64,000 nt of DNA from Syngnathus acus. Lineage: Eukaryota; Chordata; Actinopteri; Syngnathiformes; Syngnathidae. A model generated the notes under the pieces. That model was given only the letters and a program-made list of their open reading frames with translations, had not been told where the DNA came from and ran no database searches. Each line of letters starts with the position of its first letter. Position 1 is the stretch's first letter. Shown in pieces: positions 24,201 through 35,071 of this stretch. The stretch covers positions 868,001 through 932,000 of the forward strand of contig NC_051093.1 of the NCBI RefSeq assembly GCF_901709675.1, in the 5' to 3' direction. A program made the position numbers and the translations under genes.

Positions 24201-24656
24201 CATGAAGGAGCGTATCATCTTCAAGATACTCCTCCTCACCTTCAAAGCCCTTCACCATCTGGCTCCCACTTACCTATCCGACCTCCTTGTCCCCTACTGC
24301 CCCAACCGTCCCCTCCGATCTTCCAATACTTCACGTCTGACAGTCCCAAAATCCAAACTCAAATCCTTCGGTGACAGAGCCTTTTCCTGCACATCACCCC
24401 GACTCTGGAACTCTCTCCCCCAGTCTGTCTGTGACTCACCCACACTCCCCATATTTAAGTCCCGTCTAAAAACTTACCTCTTCTCCCAAGCGCATGACCT
24501 CCCCTACCCATAACTGGTTTCCTCTTCTTAAGTTTACCCGATTGTTTCCTCCCCGTCCCCCTCCCCTCATGTACGTCTTTGCCTTGTTACCTGTAAGCGT
24601 CTTTGGGTGTTTGAAAAGCGCTATACAAATTTAATGAATTATTATTATTATTATTA
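21245..24656 (+). mobile_element. L2-like LINE, near full-length ORF2
   Basis: Plus-strand non-LTR retrotransposon with an endonuclease-RT ORF2 and a 3' end of att repeats (24641-24656), as in fish L2 elements. The 5' end is judged from where hAT sequence stops. Confidence 0.75.
21343..24513 (+). pseudogene. L2 ORF2: AP endonuclease and reverse transcriptase, one stop
   Basis: One frame of about 1056 codons interrupted by a single TGA at 22711-22713. The endonuclease half has ALLNCRSLSNK, LLLCETWQ, YRPPKSHP and LLIGDFNIH. The RT half has FQSGFRPLHSTETAL, LLDLSAAFDTVNH, TQGVPQGSVLGPLLF and the catalytic CYADDTQIY. These proteins nick target DNA and reverse transcribe the element RNA there. 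With only one nonsense codon this is a recently active copy. The start codon is uncertain. Confidence 0.88.
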
Positions 24657-24759
24657 ATTACATCTGTCGGTGCATCTGAAAAATAAGGACTCTTGACACA
24701 GGGCGCTCGTCTCGGTCACGTGACATGTCACCACAGTCAAGCCCGCGAGGCAAGCAAAA

Positions 24760-25044
24760 ATGAGCAAGAAACAGAGAAGTTTGGAAAGCTTCTTCGGAAA
24801 GGGAAAAACGTCCAATGAGGACACTGAAGAAGAAGAGGCTACGACTTCTAAGAAAAGGAAAGCTGCATTTAAAAGAACATTTCTGGAGTCCCACTTAAAA
24901 TATGGATTTATCGCCACAGGTGACTCTGACGCGCCAAGTGCACTCCGCATATGTGGCGAAAGGCTAGCTAACGAGGCAATGAAGCCTTCAAACCTGCTTC
25001 GGCACATGGAGACCAAGCATCCTGCATTTAAAGACAAACCATAA
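24760..25044 (+). pseudogene. hAT transposase N-terminus with BED-type zinc finger
   Basis: 94 codons starting MSKKQRSLESFF, basic and acidic tracts, then a BED-like finger in which the first Cys pair is partly changed (RICGERLANEAMK ... LLRHMETKHP). It stops before any catalytic domain. It resembles the start of fish hAT transposases and the ZBED-like host genes derived from them. Confidence 0.7.
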
Positions 25045-25577
25045 CCACTTCGGGTGTCATTGTCTCCGATTACGCCTAGATGGGAACGGCTCATTTCTGA
25101 GAAAAGAGCTCGGTGCTCCCACTAATTCAACGTTTTATTTTTATGTGGTTTATATTTGTTTTTATGCCAGTCGTATCATTTTATTTCATCCTATTTATAT
25201 ATATATAAATATTTAAATAATAAATATATAAATATATTTATTTATATAAAGGCCGTTCCGCGAAAATATTTCTGACACGTAACCGGTCCGTGGTGCAAAA
25301 AAGGTTGGGGACCACTGAGTTAGTGCAGTGGTTCTCAAATGGGGGTAAGCGTACCCCTGGGGGTACGTGGAGGTACTCCAGGGGGTACGTGAGATTTTAC
25401 AAAAATATATACCGGTATAAAAAAACCCAAAAAAAAAAACCCAGTAAGCTTGATTGTCTTGAGAATCAGTTATAAAAAGTTTGATGAAATACAAATGTAT
25501 GTTTTATATTCAGTATTCAATTTTAATCCTTAATAAACGGACTCTCCACAAACCAATAGCAGTCACCTGCGGTTGCC

Positions 25578-25804
25578 TTGATGACGCACTGTAACATGGA
25601 GATGTGGCTAAAGCGTAGCAGCGATGCTGCTGTTGAAAACACGGAGAAACAAGTAAAAATGAAGGCAAAACCAGAGCCGACGAAGTACCGACACTACATG
25701 GAAGACGATTGTTTGATGGGATTTACGTCCACAAGTTGTAACCCACCCAAAGCGCTGTGCTTTTTTTGCGGGGAGAAATTAGCCAACGCTAGCATGAAAC
25801 AGGT
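25578..25804 (+). pseudogene. hAT 2 transposase N-terminus, first half of BED finger
   Basis: Starts MMTHCNMEMWLKRSSD and reaches the finger half LCFFCGEKLANASMK, then is cut by the long-TIR element. Coding continues at 28141. Confidence 0.75.
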
Positions 25805-28140
25805 GTTGTGCTTGATTTGGTTCCCCCGTGAGATTTTGTTCCCCCTGCCGCGGGAGCGCGCACGCCTTGTTTGGAAAGCGAAAAACCGATGTCGTACGGC
25901 GTCGTATGGCGTCAGCACTATGTTGTTTTCAATGAAAACATGAAGAACTCACGTTTGCGTCAGTCAATTTAAATTTTTAGAAAGGATTATTCTCATTTGA
26001 TGTCTTTAAATTCATCCGCGTTCTGCCATTGAAGCGGGGTGCATTCAAAGACGTGCAGACATATCACGGGGCAGCTGTGAGGATTTGTTCCCCCCCTGTA
26101 ATTTGGCCTAGGAATGAGGGAACCTGTTCAAATTTGCCACACAACCTGAACAGACCCCCAGGAAGACAGAAGAAAAAACAGCTGGAGTCCAGCACTCACC
26201 GTTTTCAAAATAAGGGGGGGGAACATATCCTCACGGGGCAGCTGTGAGGATGTATTCCCCCCCTGTAATTTGGCCTAGGAATGAGGGAACCTGTTCAAAT
26301 TTGCCACACAACCTGAACAGACCCCCAGGAAGACAGAAAAAAAACAGCTGGAGTCCAGCACTCACCGTTTTCAAAATAAGGGGGGGGAACATATCCTCAC
26401 GGGGCAGCTGTGAGGATTTGTTCCCCCCCTGTAATTTGGCCTGGGAATGAGGGAACCTGTTCAAATTTGCCACACAACCTGAACAGACCCCCAGGAAGAC
26501 AGAAAAAAAAACTGCTGGAGTCCAGCACTCACCGTTTTCAAAATAAGGGGGGGGGGGGGGAACATATCCTCACGGGGCAGCTGTGAGGATTTGTTCCCCC
26601 CCTGTAATTTGGCCTAGGAATGAGGGAACCTGTTCAAATTTGCCACACAACCTGAACAGACCCCCAGGAAGACAGAAAAAAAAAACAGCTGGAGTCCAGC
26701 ACTCACCGTTCTCAAAATAAGGGGGGGGACATATCCTCACGGGGCAGCTGTGAGGATTTGTTCCCCCCCCTGTAATTTGGCCTAGGAATGAGGGAACCTG
26801 TTCAAATTTGCCACACAACCTGAACAGACGCCCAGGAAGACAGAAAAAAAAACAGCTGGAGTCCAGCACTCACCGTTTTCAAAATAAGGGGGGGGAACAT
26901 ATCCTCACAGGGCAGCTGGGAGGATTTGTTCCCCCCCTGTAATTTGGCCTAGGAATGAGGGAACCTGTTCAAATTTGCCACACAACCTGAACAGAACCCC
27001 AGGAAGACAGAAAAAAAACAGCTGGAGTCCAGCACTCACCGTTTTCAAAATAAGGGGGGGTGGAACATATCCTCACGGGGCAGCTGTGAGGATGTGTTCC
27101 CCCCCTGTAATTTGGCCTAGGAATGAGGGAACCTGTTCAAATTTGCCACACAACCTGAACAGACCCCCAGGAAGACAGAAAAAAAACAGCTGGAGTCCAG
27201 CACTCACCGTTCTCAAAATAAGGGGGGGGAACATATCCTCACGGGGCAGCTGTGAGGATGTGTTCCCCCCCTGTAATTTGGCCTAGGAATGAGGGAACCT
27301 GTTCAAATTTGCCACACAACCTGAACAGACCCCCAGGAAGACAGAAAAAAAACAGCTGGAGTCCAGCACTCACCGTTCTCAAAATAAGGGGGGGGGGGGG
27401 GGCATATCCTCACGGCTTGACATTTTTTATAGAGTTCTTGTTACAATTTTTATCCCCCCTCCCCACCATCTGTCACTTTGCTTGGGACAAAAGGAGCCTT
27501 CAGAACTGAAATTTCTTCTTAATTATTCATTCAAATCAATTCACTCAAATCATTCTCGTTATGAAAGATTTGATCACAAAACGTGTGTGGCTTTTTCTTA
27601 AATGAACACGTTTGACATTGCTATAGTGTCAGCTTTTAATTATATTGCGCTGTCATGTTAAAGCAAATTAATAAATGCAACAATATTAATTTGCTTTGAA
27701 AATACCTGAGTAATAAAATGGATGGATGGATGAATGATGATCACAATTAAGTAGAAAGTCTCCTTTGTAATATATACTCCTTGTAGCCTGTACCCAAAAA
27801 GAGGAGTTTCTTTGCATCGAGGTTTATGCAAAGAGCTCACGTAATTATATTGTTGCTTTTTGGTGAGGTGAATGAGTGTCTGTACGACTGGTCTTTGAAT
27901 GCACCCCGCTTCAATGGCAGAACGCGGATGAATTTAAAGACATCAAATGAGAATAATCCTTTATAAAAATTAAAATTGACTGACGCAAACGTGAGTTCTT
28001 CATGTTTTTATTGAAAACAACATAGTGCTGACGCCGTACGACGCTGTACGACATCGGTTTTTCGCTTTCCAAATAAGGCGTGCGCGCTCCCGCGACAGGG
28101 GGAACAAAATCTCACGGGGGAACCAAATCAAGCACAACAC
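25803..28140. mobile_element. Element with about 255-bp inverted ends and tandem repeats
   Basis: The arms 25803-26055 and 27888-28140 are inverted copies of each other at roughly 95% identity, ending gtgttgtgcttgatttgg. The middle is mostly an array of eight 167-bp units. No coding capacity. It interrupts the BED finger of hAT 2 at the codon after ASMK. No clear TSD was found. Confidence 0.8.
26065..27411 (+). repeat. Tandem array, eight copies of a 166-173-bp unit
   Basis: Units start (cacggggcagctg or a variant) at 26065, 26232, 26398, 26571, 26738, 26906, 27074 and 27240; a ninth is cut at 27411. Length varies mainly in a G run. Copies differ by only a few bases, so the array was recently amplified or homogenised. 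Confidence 0.95.
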
Positions 28141-28255
28141 ATGGGCACATCTCCAGCGGCATCTCACCACAAAACACGGATGCCATGTTGGTAAGCCACC
28201 GGAGTTCTTGAGGAGGAAACTTTCTGACTTCAAGTCATCCCAAGACACAATGTGA
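28141..28255 (+). pseudogene. hAT 2 transposase, second half of BED finger
   Basis: Reads AHLQRHLTTKHGCHVGK then KPPEFLRRKLSDFKSSQDTM, completing the His pair of the finger, and stops at 28253-28255. Fragments of the next transposase segment follow to about 28350. Confidence 0.75.
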
Positions 28256-28649
28256 AAAGCCTCCGCTACATCAGCCAAAGCCCTGAAGGCTTCTTATGCG
28301 GTTTCTTTGCTCGTAGCCAAAAAAACGTTCACCATAGCTCCATGTTTCTCACTAAAATGTAGTAAAAGACTCATTCAAGCTTCAACACTGTTCAATGCTT
28401 GTTCAATGCTTGTCAAATCAAAATCAAATTTTCAATGAAACAATTCAATTTTAAGAGGAAAAAAAGGGTTTTTTTTATCCCAAAAGAGGTAAAGTTGATT
28501 CTTTTTTATGAGCAAATCTTTATTTATTATTAAGTTATCAATTTATTTTGTAAACAAGATATTATTTATTTATAATTAAGTTAATTTATTTTTGTGAACA
28601 CATTTTTAGTTATGTATATTTTTATTTCCTTGCAAGAGATTATTACAAG

Positions 28650-29507
28650 TGTTAGGTCTAAATACCATCAGGCATTAAACCACACGCTGGAAGGAAGAGG
28701 AGAAAAGAACCAGAACAGTTTTACTCGCGAGGAGAACGATAGAGATCAAACTCAGTTACAATCTCCATCAATTCTGAGTTCTCACTTCACGTGCTCCTCT
28801 ATTTAATGTTTTGGTTGCCCTGGTTACAGAGGCGTTGCTACACTAAAGGGAGGGGAGATAGTGTCTGTAGCAACGCTTATTAGCTAAGGAATGTAGTGTG
28901 GTGTGAATTAGCACTTCATTGTCGGCCCGTGACCCCCGCAGACTTTGTCCTCGAGTGGGATCAGATAACTTGGATTGCCGCTTTCCTGTGGTTCCTGTGG
29001 AACAATGCAACTAAACCTTTGCTAACTTTATCTACTTGGTAAATTAACACACAATAATAATGAGTGACTTGTCCTAAACCCTTCAACACACATTAAGTAA
29101 ATGTAAGGTAACTGGTGTGCAGTTCCTTAAACAAACATTGAGTAAATATGGGATAACTTGTATGCAACTACTTCAAACTGTATATAACACTTAACAAAGA
29201 AAAACAGTTCTGACCAACAACAATCTATGAACCAAACCTACAGTAAGATAAAAGGAATGAAGTTCTTTGAACCAAATAAGAACACTTCGCCTATGCAAAT
29301 AAGCTCTGCTCATTGTTGGTGAAGGCCTCTTACAGGAACAAAAACACACAGATAACATAAGGACAGGAAAGAGACATATGGCTGACCAGGATCAAAAGAC
29401 ATCCCTGTCACTAAAGAGGAAGAATCTAAACAAAAGGAAAGTCATAAAATGTAAAGACAAGGCCTCCAGGTCTGGCAGGCCAAGGCTTCACTTAAATTAT
29501 TCCAACA
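28650..29507 (-). repeat. ERV 3' LTR (left end of the insertion)
   Basis: Identical to the right LTR except for four substitutions. As read on the minus strand it begins TGTTGGAATAA and ends TAACA. Confidence 0.93.
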
Positions 29508-29518
29508 TTTCCCACCTG
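29508..29518 (-). promoter_or_regulatory. ERV polypurine tract
   Basis: On the minus strand CAGGTGGGAAA directly precedes the LTR start TGTTGG. Confidence 0.6.
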
Positions 29519-29643
29519 TTTATCACATATTTGCTCAATTTTCACATTACCAAAAACAACCACTTCTCTCGATTGTCAGTTGTCGGATCACAAGTATGAG
29601 CACAAATAAGTTTACACCAAAAAGGATAAATGTTGCGACATTA

Positions 29644-30198
29644 TCATTCGGAAACACACAGATCTGGGAAGAAGTCTGTAAACTCAAGTGCAAAAATTGC
29701 ATCATCATCATCATCGTTATCATCAACATGCTGGCGTTCAGACATTAGGCATACCCGGCCCATCTTGTCGTCCATGGGCGATATTGCTGTAGTGATGAGA
29801 CGATTAAACAGAGCACGGAGACATGGAATATAACAACATCCACACAAGGTGAGTATAGCAGTAATTGAGGACACAAGGGCTTTATACTTCCCAAAAGCAG
29901 TCATCCACTTGTAGTGCTCTTTCATCCTCGTGTTGAGGGATTGCAAGCTTGCAATCGCCTTCGTCAGGCTCCCATCAGGGGCGGTGTCGTTCTGGATGAA
30001 GGTGCATTGTTCTCTGAACATTGCGCAGACCCTTCCTTTCTCAGACACCAACATAACAAGAGCATTGCGGTTCTGGATTGACATTAGGGAAGGCGTGGCT
30101 AGCCGTCCATGCACTGCCTCAAGTCCCGCTTGTGTCCGTTTGCCCAATTTCTGCATGTTGCAATGGATGTAATTTATCCTGTCAACGTTCTTGTTCAT
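29644..30198 (-). pseudogene. ERV Env transmembrane-subunit remnant
   Basis: 184-codon open frame. It shows a heptad-like region followed by the CX6C pattern of a retroviral TM loop (RVCAMFREQCTF), a glycosylation site (QNDT), a second helical region, a hydrophobic membrane anchor of about 25 residues and an acidic cytoplasmic tail. The surface subunit and the fusion-peptide part are not readable upstream, so the gene is incomplete. Assignment rests on this pattern and on its position next to the 3' LTR. Confidence 0.65.
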
Positions 30199-30413
30199 CG
30201 TACACCAGCAGCAAATGGAGGACTCCCATCGCGCTGCAATTTGGTCAATTGATTCTTATTAATCAGGAACTCCTCTCGGGACTCTAATTGCATCAATTTC
30301 AGTCAGATCATCGTCGCCTCTCAAATTTAAAGACATTTTTTTTTTTTTTTTTCCAATTTCCACCTTTTTCCCAGATCTTGGCATGTCGATACATATACAA
30401 TTTTGGTTGACTA

Positions 30414-31546
30414 TGAAGGAATAGGGTCAAAAGACACAAAACCCGCCTAGCCACAATAACAGATACGCTCACATCTCTTTGGATAACGTATATAAGCAGA
30501 CAAGTATATTCATGGAATCAACCAATAAAGCAGACATAACTACACATTCTTTGATATAAGATAATAACAGAGGTTGCTACAACTTCATGATTCAATATGT
30601 ATTTCTGTGCACTGCAACATAAATGTCTTTTGATATGTTGCTTACATAGCTTAATGGCCCTTAAGGAACTGTGTAATGCATGCCTGATGTTTGTTCTCTA
30701 AATCATGGACACGGCCAGAGTCGTCTTGACCGTACAGTACTTGATTATATCTTGTGTTTTGATTAAACGTCATATGTCGCCTAATGCGAGACGCCAGCTT
30801 TTCGATTACTACTGAACGCTCTGCACAGAGGGAAATGTTTTGCCTAACAAAGATAAGATATGGTGGGAAGCATGATTAAACTAAGAATATAATGATGTGA
30901 GCAAAGACATGGATTAATGATGTTACAGCCAAAAAGCTCACATAAATTCGTACAAAATGACAAAAGTGAAAGAATGAGGTACGACAGTATATGTGCAAGG
31001 AATGGAGCAGAATGTTTACAGGAAGGTCACTTGGAGATAAAACCAGCTGGTGCCAGAAGGAGACAGCCAAGGACTCGGCCAAAGATGATCCCCAAGGCCG
31101 AAAGACAGGATGGAAGACGGCAGCCCCCACACACACACCGAATCGTCCATACCAGCACCCACTCCGATGGAATCAAACTCTACTGCGAACTCGCCCCACC
31201 CCAACGACTCATCACCCATCAAACGCGCCCCACACCGGCATGAGCAACTGAATATAAGCAGACCAAAGAACCTTGAACGTTGCCTTTTCTGAATGGAGAC
31301 TTTCTGCTCTTGAAAGGCCCAGCGCTGTATTGTACTTTCCTGAAAACAGAGCTTTCTTAACAAGAATTATGATTGAACTCAACCAACCTGTGTAAGTCTA
31401 ATTTCTGCTTCAGTGTCTTTGCATTTTCCTAAATCTGAAGAAATTAAACGAGCACGCAGTGAGTGAATTGGATAACAGGTGATTGGCAATGGCTTTTGCC
31501 GTGAGGCGCAGATAGCGCTCCCTAAATTGTGTCTCAAAATCCAACA
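30414..31546 (+). mobile_element. Solo LTR, family S, copy 2
   Basis: 1133 bp, begins tgaaggaatagg, ends aaatccaaca, flanked by the 4-bp TSD acta (30410-30413, 31547-31550). Clean copy without insertions; same family as 17700-20917. Polyadenylation hexamer variant near 31440. Confidence 0.88.
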
Positions 31547-31550
31547 ACTA

Positions 31551-33589
31551 CATTCTCTAAAAGCAATGGTTTCTTTTCTTTCTTTCTTTTTTTTTCAACG
31601 GATATTATATAGAACACTGTCGCATATTTCACAATCAGCAGACGTGACAGATTTCACACAATCTTTTGTCAATGGCAACGGTACAACATAAAGAATCAGT
31701 CGTAGACCCATACATATGGCATTCATTATTTATTTATTTTTTATTTTTTTCTTTGCAGCTTGTTTTGCCATTAGCAATCAATTGTTTCTTTTACCAGTTA
31801 CTCTTATAGTCACCTGAAACAAACTATCCACATTCATTTTAGATATATATTAATTCCATTCTTTAACATCTACAGCGGTTGTTGACAAAGTATTAGTAGT
31901 AGGTCAGTCTTCTGGTCATTTATAGATGTCATTCTCCACTCTTGCCCCTCTTTTCGTCCATAATCGAATTTCAGTCTATGGACTTTGTCGCTGCACATCT
32001 TTAAAAACGTTTCAGTAATTTAATCTGCTTCTTGTGTGTATAACATTTGAAGCGTCTTTTACACTACAGCTATGCGGTTCCGTCTGCAAGCTTGTTACCT
32101 CTTAACACCTTATCAGTCTATTTTTCGTGGCACTTGGACTGCTTCCACAACTAGCTTAGTTGTAGTTTCTTGTAGTTTCTTTAGTTACTTTTCAATCATT
32201 TTCTCATCGTTTATCACAGGAATCTTAGCAATTTGAATAAAAAGCAATATGTATGTTTTATTTTACTCAATTGTATGATATAGAGAATCCATATGTAGTA
32301 AAGTGTTGTATTACTACATATGATTTCATCATCATTTAATTTGACACACCTTTCAAAATGCTTCTCAGTGTCCCAGTGCACACATGTTTTGCGTGTGTAA
32401 CTGGTTGTCTCAACCCGTGTTCCTCATCCTAATGTTTCCTCCCTCAAGGTGTCAAACCAATCAAGATAGAAAGATAAAAACCAACAAAATAACCGCCAGT
32501 AAATTAATATAATAGTTAATTGTTGTTACTAAACTTCAACTCAATCGCTCTCTTATTCTCAAATGTAAAAACTTGTATAGTCTTGACACAACCAATCGAC
32601 TATTCCCTTTAAATTTAGCTTCGAAATGTCGTTATTTCATAAATTTTCTTCATCCAATTCCAGAAAGCAAGTTCTTTCCATCTCTCAAATTTTGTTTCAT
32701 CAAGGCTAGGCCTTAATGCAGTGAGGACCAGTTTCTGCCCATAAACAAATTGCTTGCTTTTTTTTTTTTTTTTTCCACTTCCTATTTTTACAAACTCGTT
32801 TTTGTTTTGCGGTGCAAATCAGATAGACGACAGTCTAAGAAATTCTTTTGTGCACCTATATTAGCCAATTTCATCCTTTTAACACATAACACTTACAGCA
32901 CACAGACAACACAAAAACAGCAGAGACACAGCTCACAAACAATACCAACAAACAACGCTGCGCAAACGTCATCCTCTCTTTTGACGTTTTGGTTATACTT
33001 TTTTTCATTTTTTTTTTTCATCAGTGCCTTTTATCCTTCATGCAAATACTGTCACATCTTCCTTAAGCATCACCCTGCTTCAAATATTCAAACATTCTCT
33101 GAGAAACCCACACTTTTCCTGCTTCGCCCGCAGCCATAGCACCCCCCGTGCGAGGGGGGGGGGGCGCGGCATCAATGTTGATTGGTCACAGGCTGGCCAT
33201 TTCCTGCAACAATCATGATGCCGGCCCACCGCCCACACGAGCATAGCAAAGGCCCAAGCGCACAGCCCCGCCCCACGACTACACGCGAGCGCAGGCACGC
33301 TTATCAGTCTCACCTTCTCAAAGGGCAGGCCAACTTTGCTGTTGCCCCCTTCATCATGTTCACATTCGACATCTTTCACTGTCTTCTACACAACATTTGC
33401 TGTCTCTTATTCTCATCCTATCAAACCACCGTTCTAGTCACTTTCTGCCACACACGTCTTATTTTCTCTACTTCCACACACTGCTCATCTTAGTTTCTCC
33501 AACCAACTTAAACACATCATCGTCTACTTCTCAATTTCCCTATTATCGCTTCAACAGCCTCCTGAACATTCTCCATTACTGATTTCTTC
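31551..33589 (-). other. ERV interior, no gene readable
   Basis: T-rich on the plus strand, hence A-rich on the ERV coding strand. No retroviral pol motif could be read in any frame. A GC-rich patch lies at about 33120-33310. Confidence 0.4.
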
Positions 33590-33745
33590 CATAGGACTAG
33601 AGATGCACCGATCCGATATCTGGATCGGATATCGGTCCCGATATCAACAAAATTGATGGATCGGGTATCGGAAAATGCAGCCGATCTGTGAGCCGATCCT
33701 TTCCTTAATCTATTGGGACGCGGGCTACGTCATACGTCTGCAGCA

Positions 33746-34790
33746 CCTGCGTGAAGCTGGCCCCCCACCCCACGCAAAATTTAAGTAAAATAGTCTGTTT
33801 CGTTTGTGCTTCGTTTGTGCTGGTTTGTGCAGCAAAAATTTTCGTTTGTGCTGCTATGGTTTTTTAGTTATGAACGATTCTTTTATAGGTCATCCAGAGT
33901 TCACCCAGCCCCCCATCTGCTCAAAACGAACCCAAAATGGTACCGTTCGTTTGTGCTTCGTTAGTGCTGGTTTGTGCAGCAAAAATTTTCGTTTGTGCTG
34001 CTTCCGTTTCGGAGATATTACACATTTATTTTATAGCGATGACGTCACCTAGCCCCCCACTTCGCTCCAAATGGACCCAAAATGGTACCGTTCGTTTGTG
34101 CTTCGTTTGTGCAGGTTTGTGCAGCAAAAATTTTCGTTTGTGCTGCTTCCGTTTCGGAGATATTACACATTTATTTTATAGCGATGACGTCACCCAGCCC
34201 CCCACCTCGCTCCAAATGGACCCAAAATGGTACCGTTCGTTTGTGCTTCGTTTGTGCAGGTTTGTGCAGCAAATATTTTCGTTTGTGCTGCTATGGTTTT
34301 TTAGTTATGAACGATTCTTTTATAGGTCATCCAGAGTTCACCCAGCCCCCCATCTGCTCGAAATGGACCCAAAACGGTACCGTTCGTTTGTGCTTCGTTA
34401 GTGCTGGTTTGTGCAGCAAAAATTTTCGTTTGTGCTGCTTCCGTTTCGGAGATATTACACATTTATTTTATAGCGATGACGTCACCTAGCCCCCCACTTC
34501 GCTCCAAATGGACCCAAAATGGTACCGTTCGTTTGTGCTTCGTTTGTGCAGGTTTGTGCAGCAAAAAAATTCGTTTGTGCTGCTTCCGTTTCGTAGATAT
34601 TACACATTTATTTTATAGCGATGACGTCAGGTAGCCCCGCCCCCCTGTTTACTTCCAAATTGACCCAAAATAGTGCCGGTCGTTTGTGTTTCGTTTGTGC
34701 TGGTTTGTGCTGCAAAAAGTTTCGTTTGTGATGCTACGGTTTTGCAGATATTACACATTTAATTCATAGCAAAGACGTCACCCAGCCCAC
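33746..34790. repeat. Left inverted arm of the foldback element, about seven 145-bp units
   Basis: Units begin near 33797, 33943, 34088, 34233, 34379, 34525 and 34672. Each carries four copies of a gtttgtgc core in its first half. The second half is of two types: A (ttagttatgaacgattc) in units 1 and 4, B (ggagatattacacattt) in units 2, 3, 5, 6. The seventh is diverged. Confidence 0.93.
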
Positions 34791-35071
34791 GTCACTGTAT
34801 TTTGTCGCGAATTTCAAGCTCCTGGACTGGAATGCTCCTGATGCAGGACGAATACAAGGTAAACATGTTCTTAGCCTTTTTTTTCTTTTCTTTTTATCTT
34901 ACAGAAAACTTTCACTGCGGGGAATGGCTTTTAGTACGAGGATATTTCTGTAATTATGTTTGTATCGTGCTCATTGATTAATTTCCTTGTTTTCAATAAG
35001 CCTATGTGATCATTTTTTTCAATTACATCTGACATGCAAAAGGTTCACCGCAATCTAAATACCTGATGAGT

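Larger units (their letters stand above)
20990..25317 (+). mobile_element. hAT element 1, carrying an L2 LINE
   Basis: Inverted ends cagtggtccccaacc and ggttggggaccactg; TSD agttagtg at 20982-20989 and 25318-25325. After removal of the LINE the interior is about 900 bp and contains only the start of a transposase. A leader of about 70 bp ending at the transposase ATG occurs twice, on both sides of the LINE, with about 10% divergence. Confidence 0.88.

Noticed and set aside
26065-27411. Possible CRISPR-like array
   Set aside because: Units are about 167 bp and contiguous, without short repeats separated by unique spacers, and the genome is a vertebrate.
26029-27509. Open frames on both strands repeating PPVIWPRNEGTCSNLPHNLN-like peptides
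   Set aside because: Translation of the 167-bp tandem array; both strands are open in the same way, as expected for a repeat rather than a gene.
33804-34634. Several open frames of 77-154 codons with repeated VRLCFVCAGLCSK-like peptides, also on the opposite arm at 38070-39152
   Set aside because: They are translations of the 145-bp tandem units of the foldback arms; frame openness follows from the repeat sequence and there is no protein-like composition.
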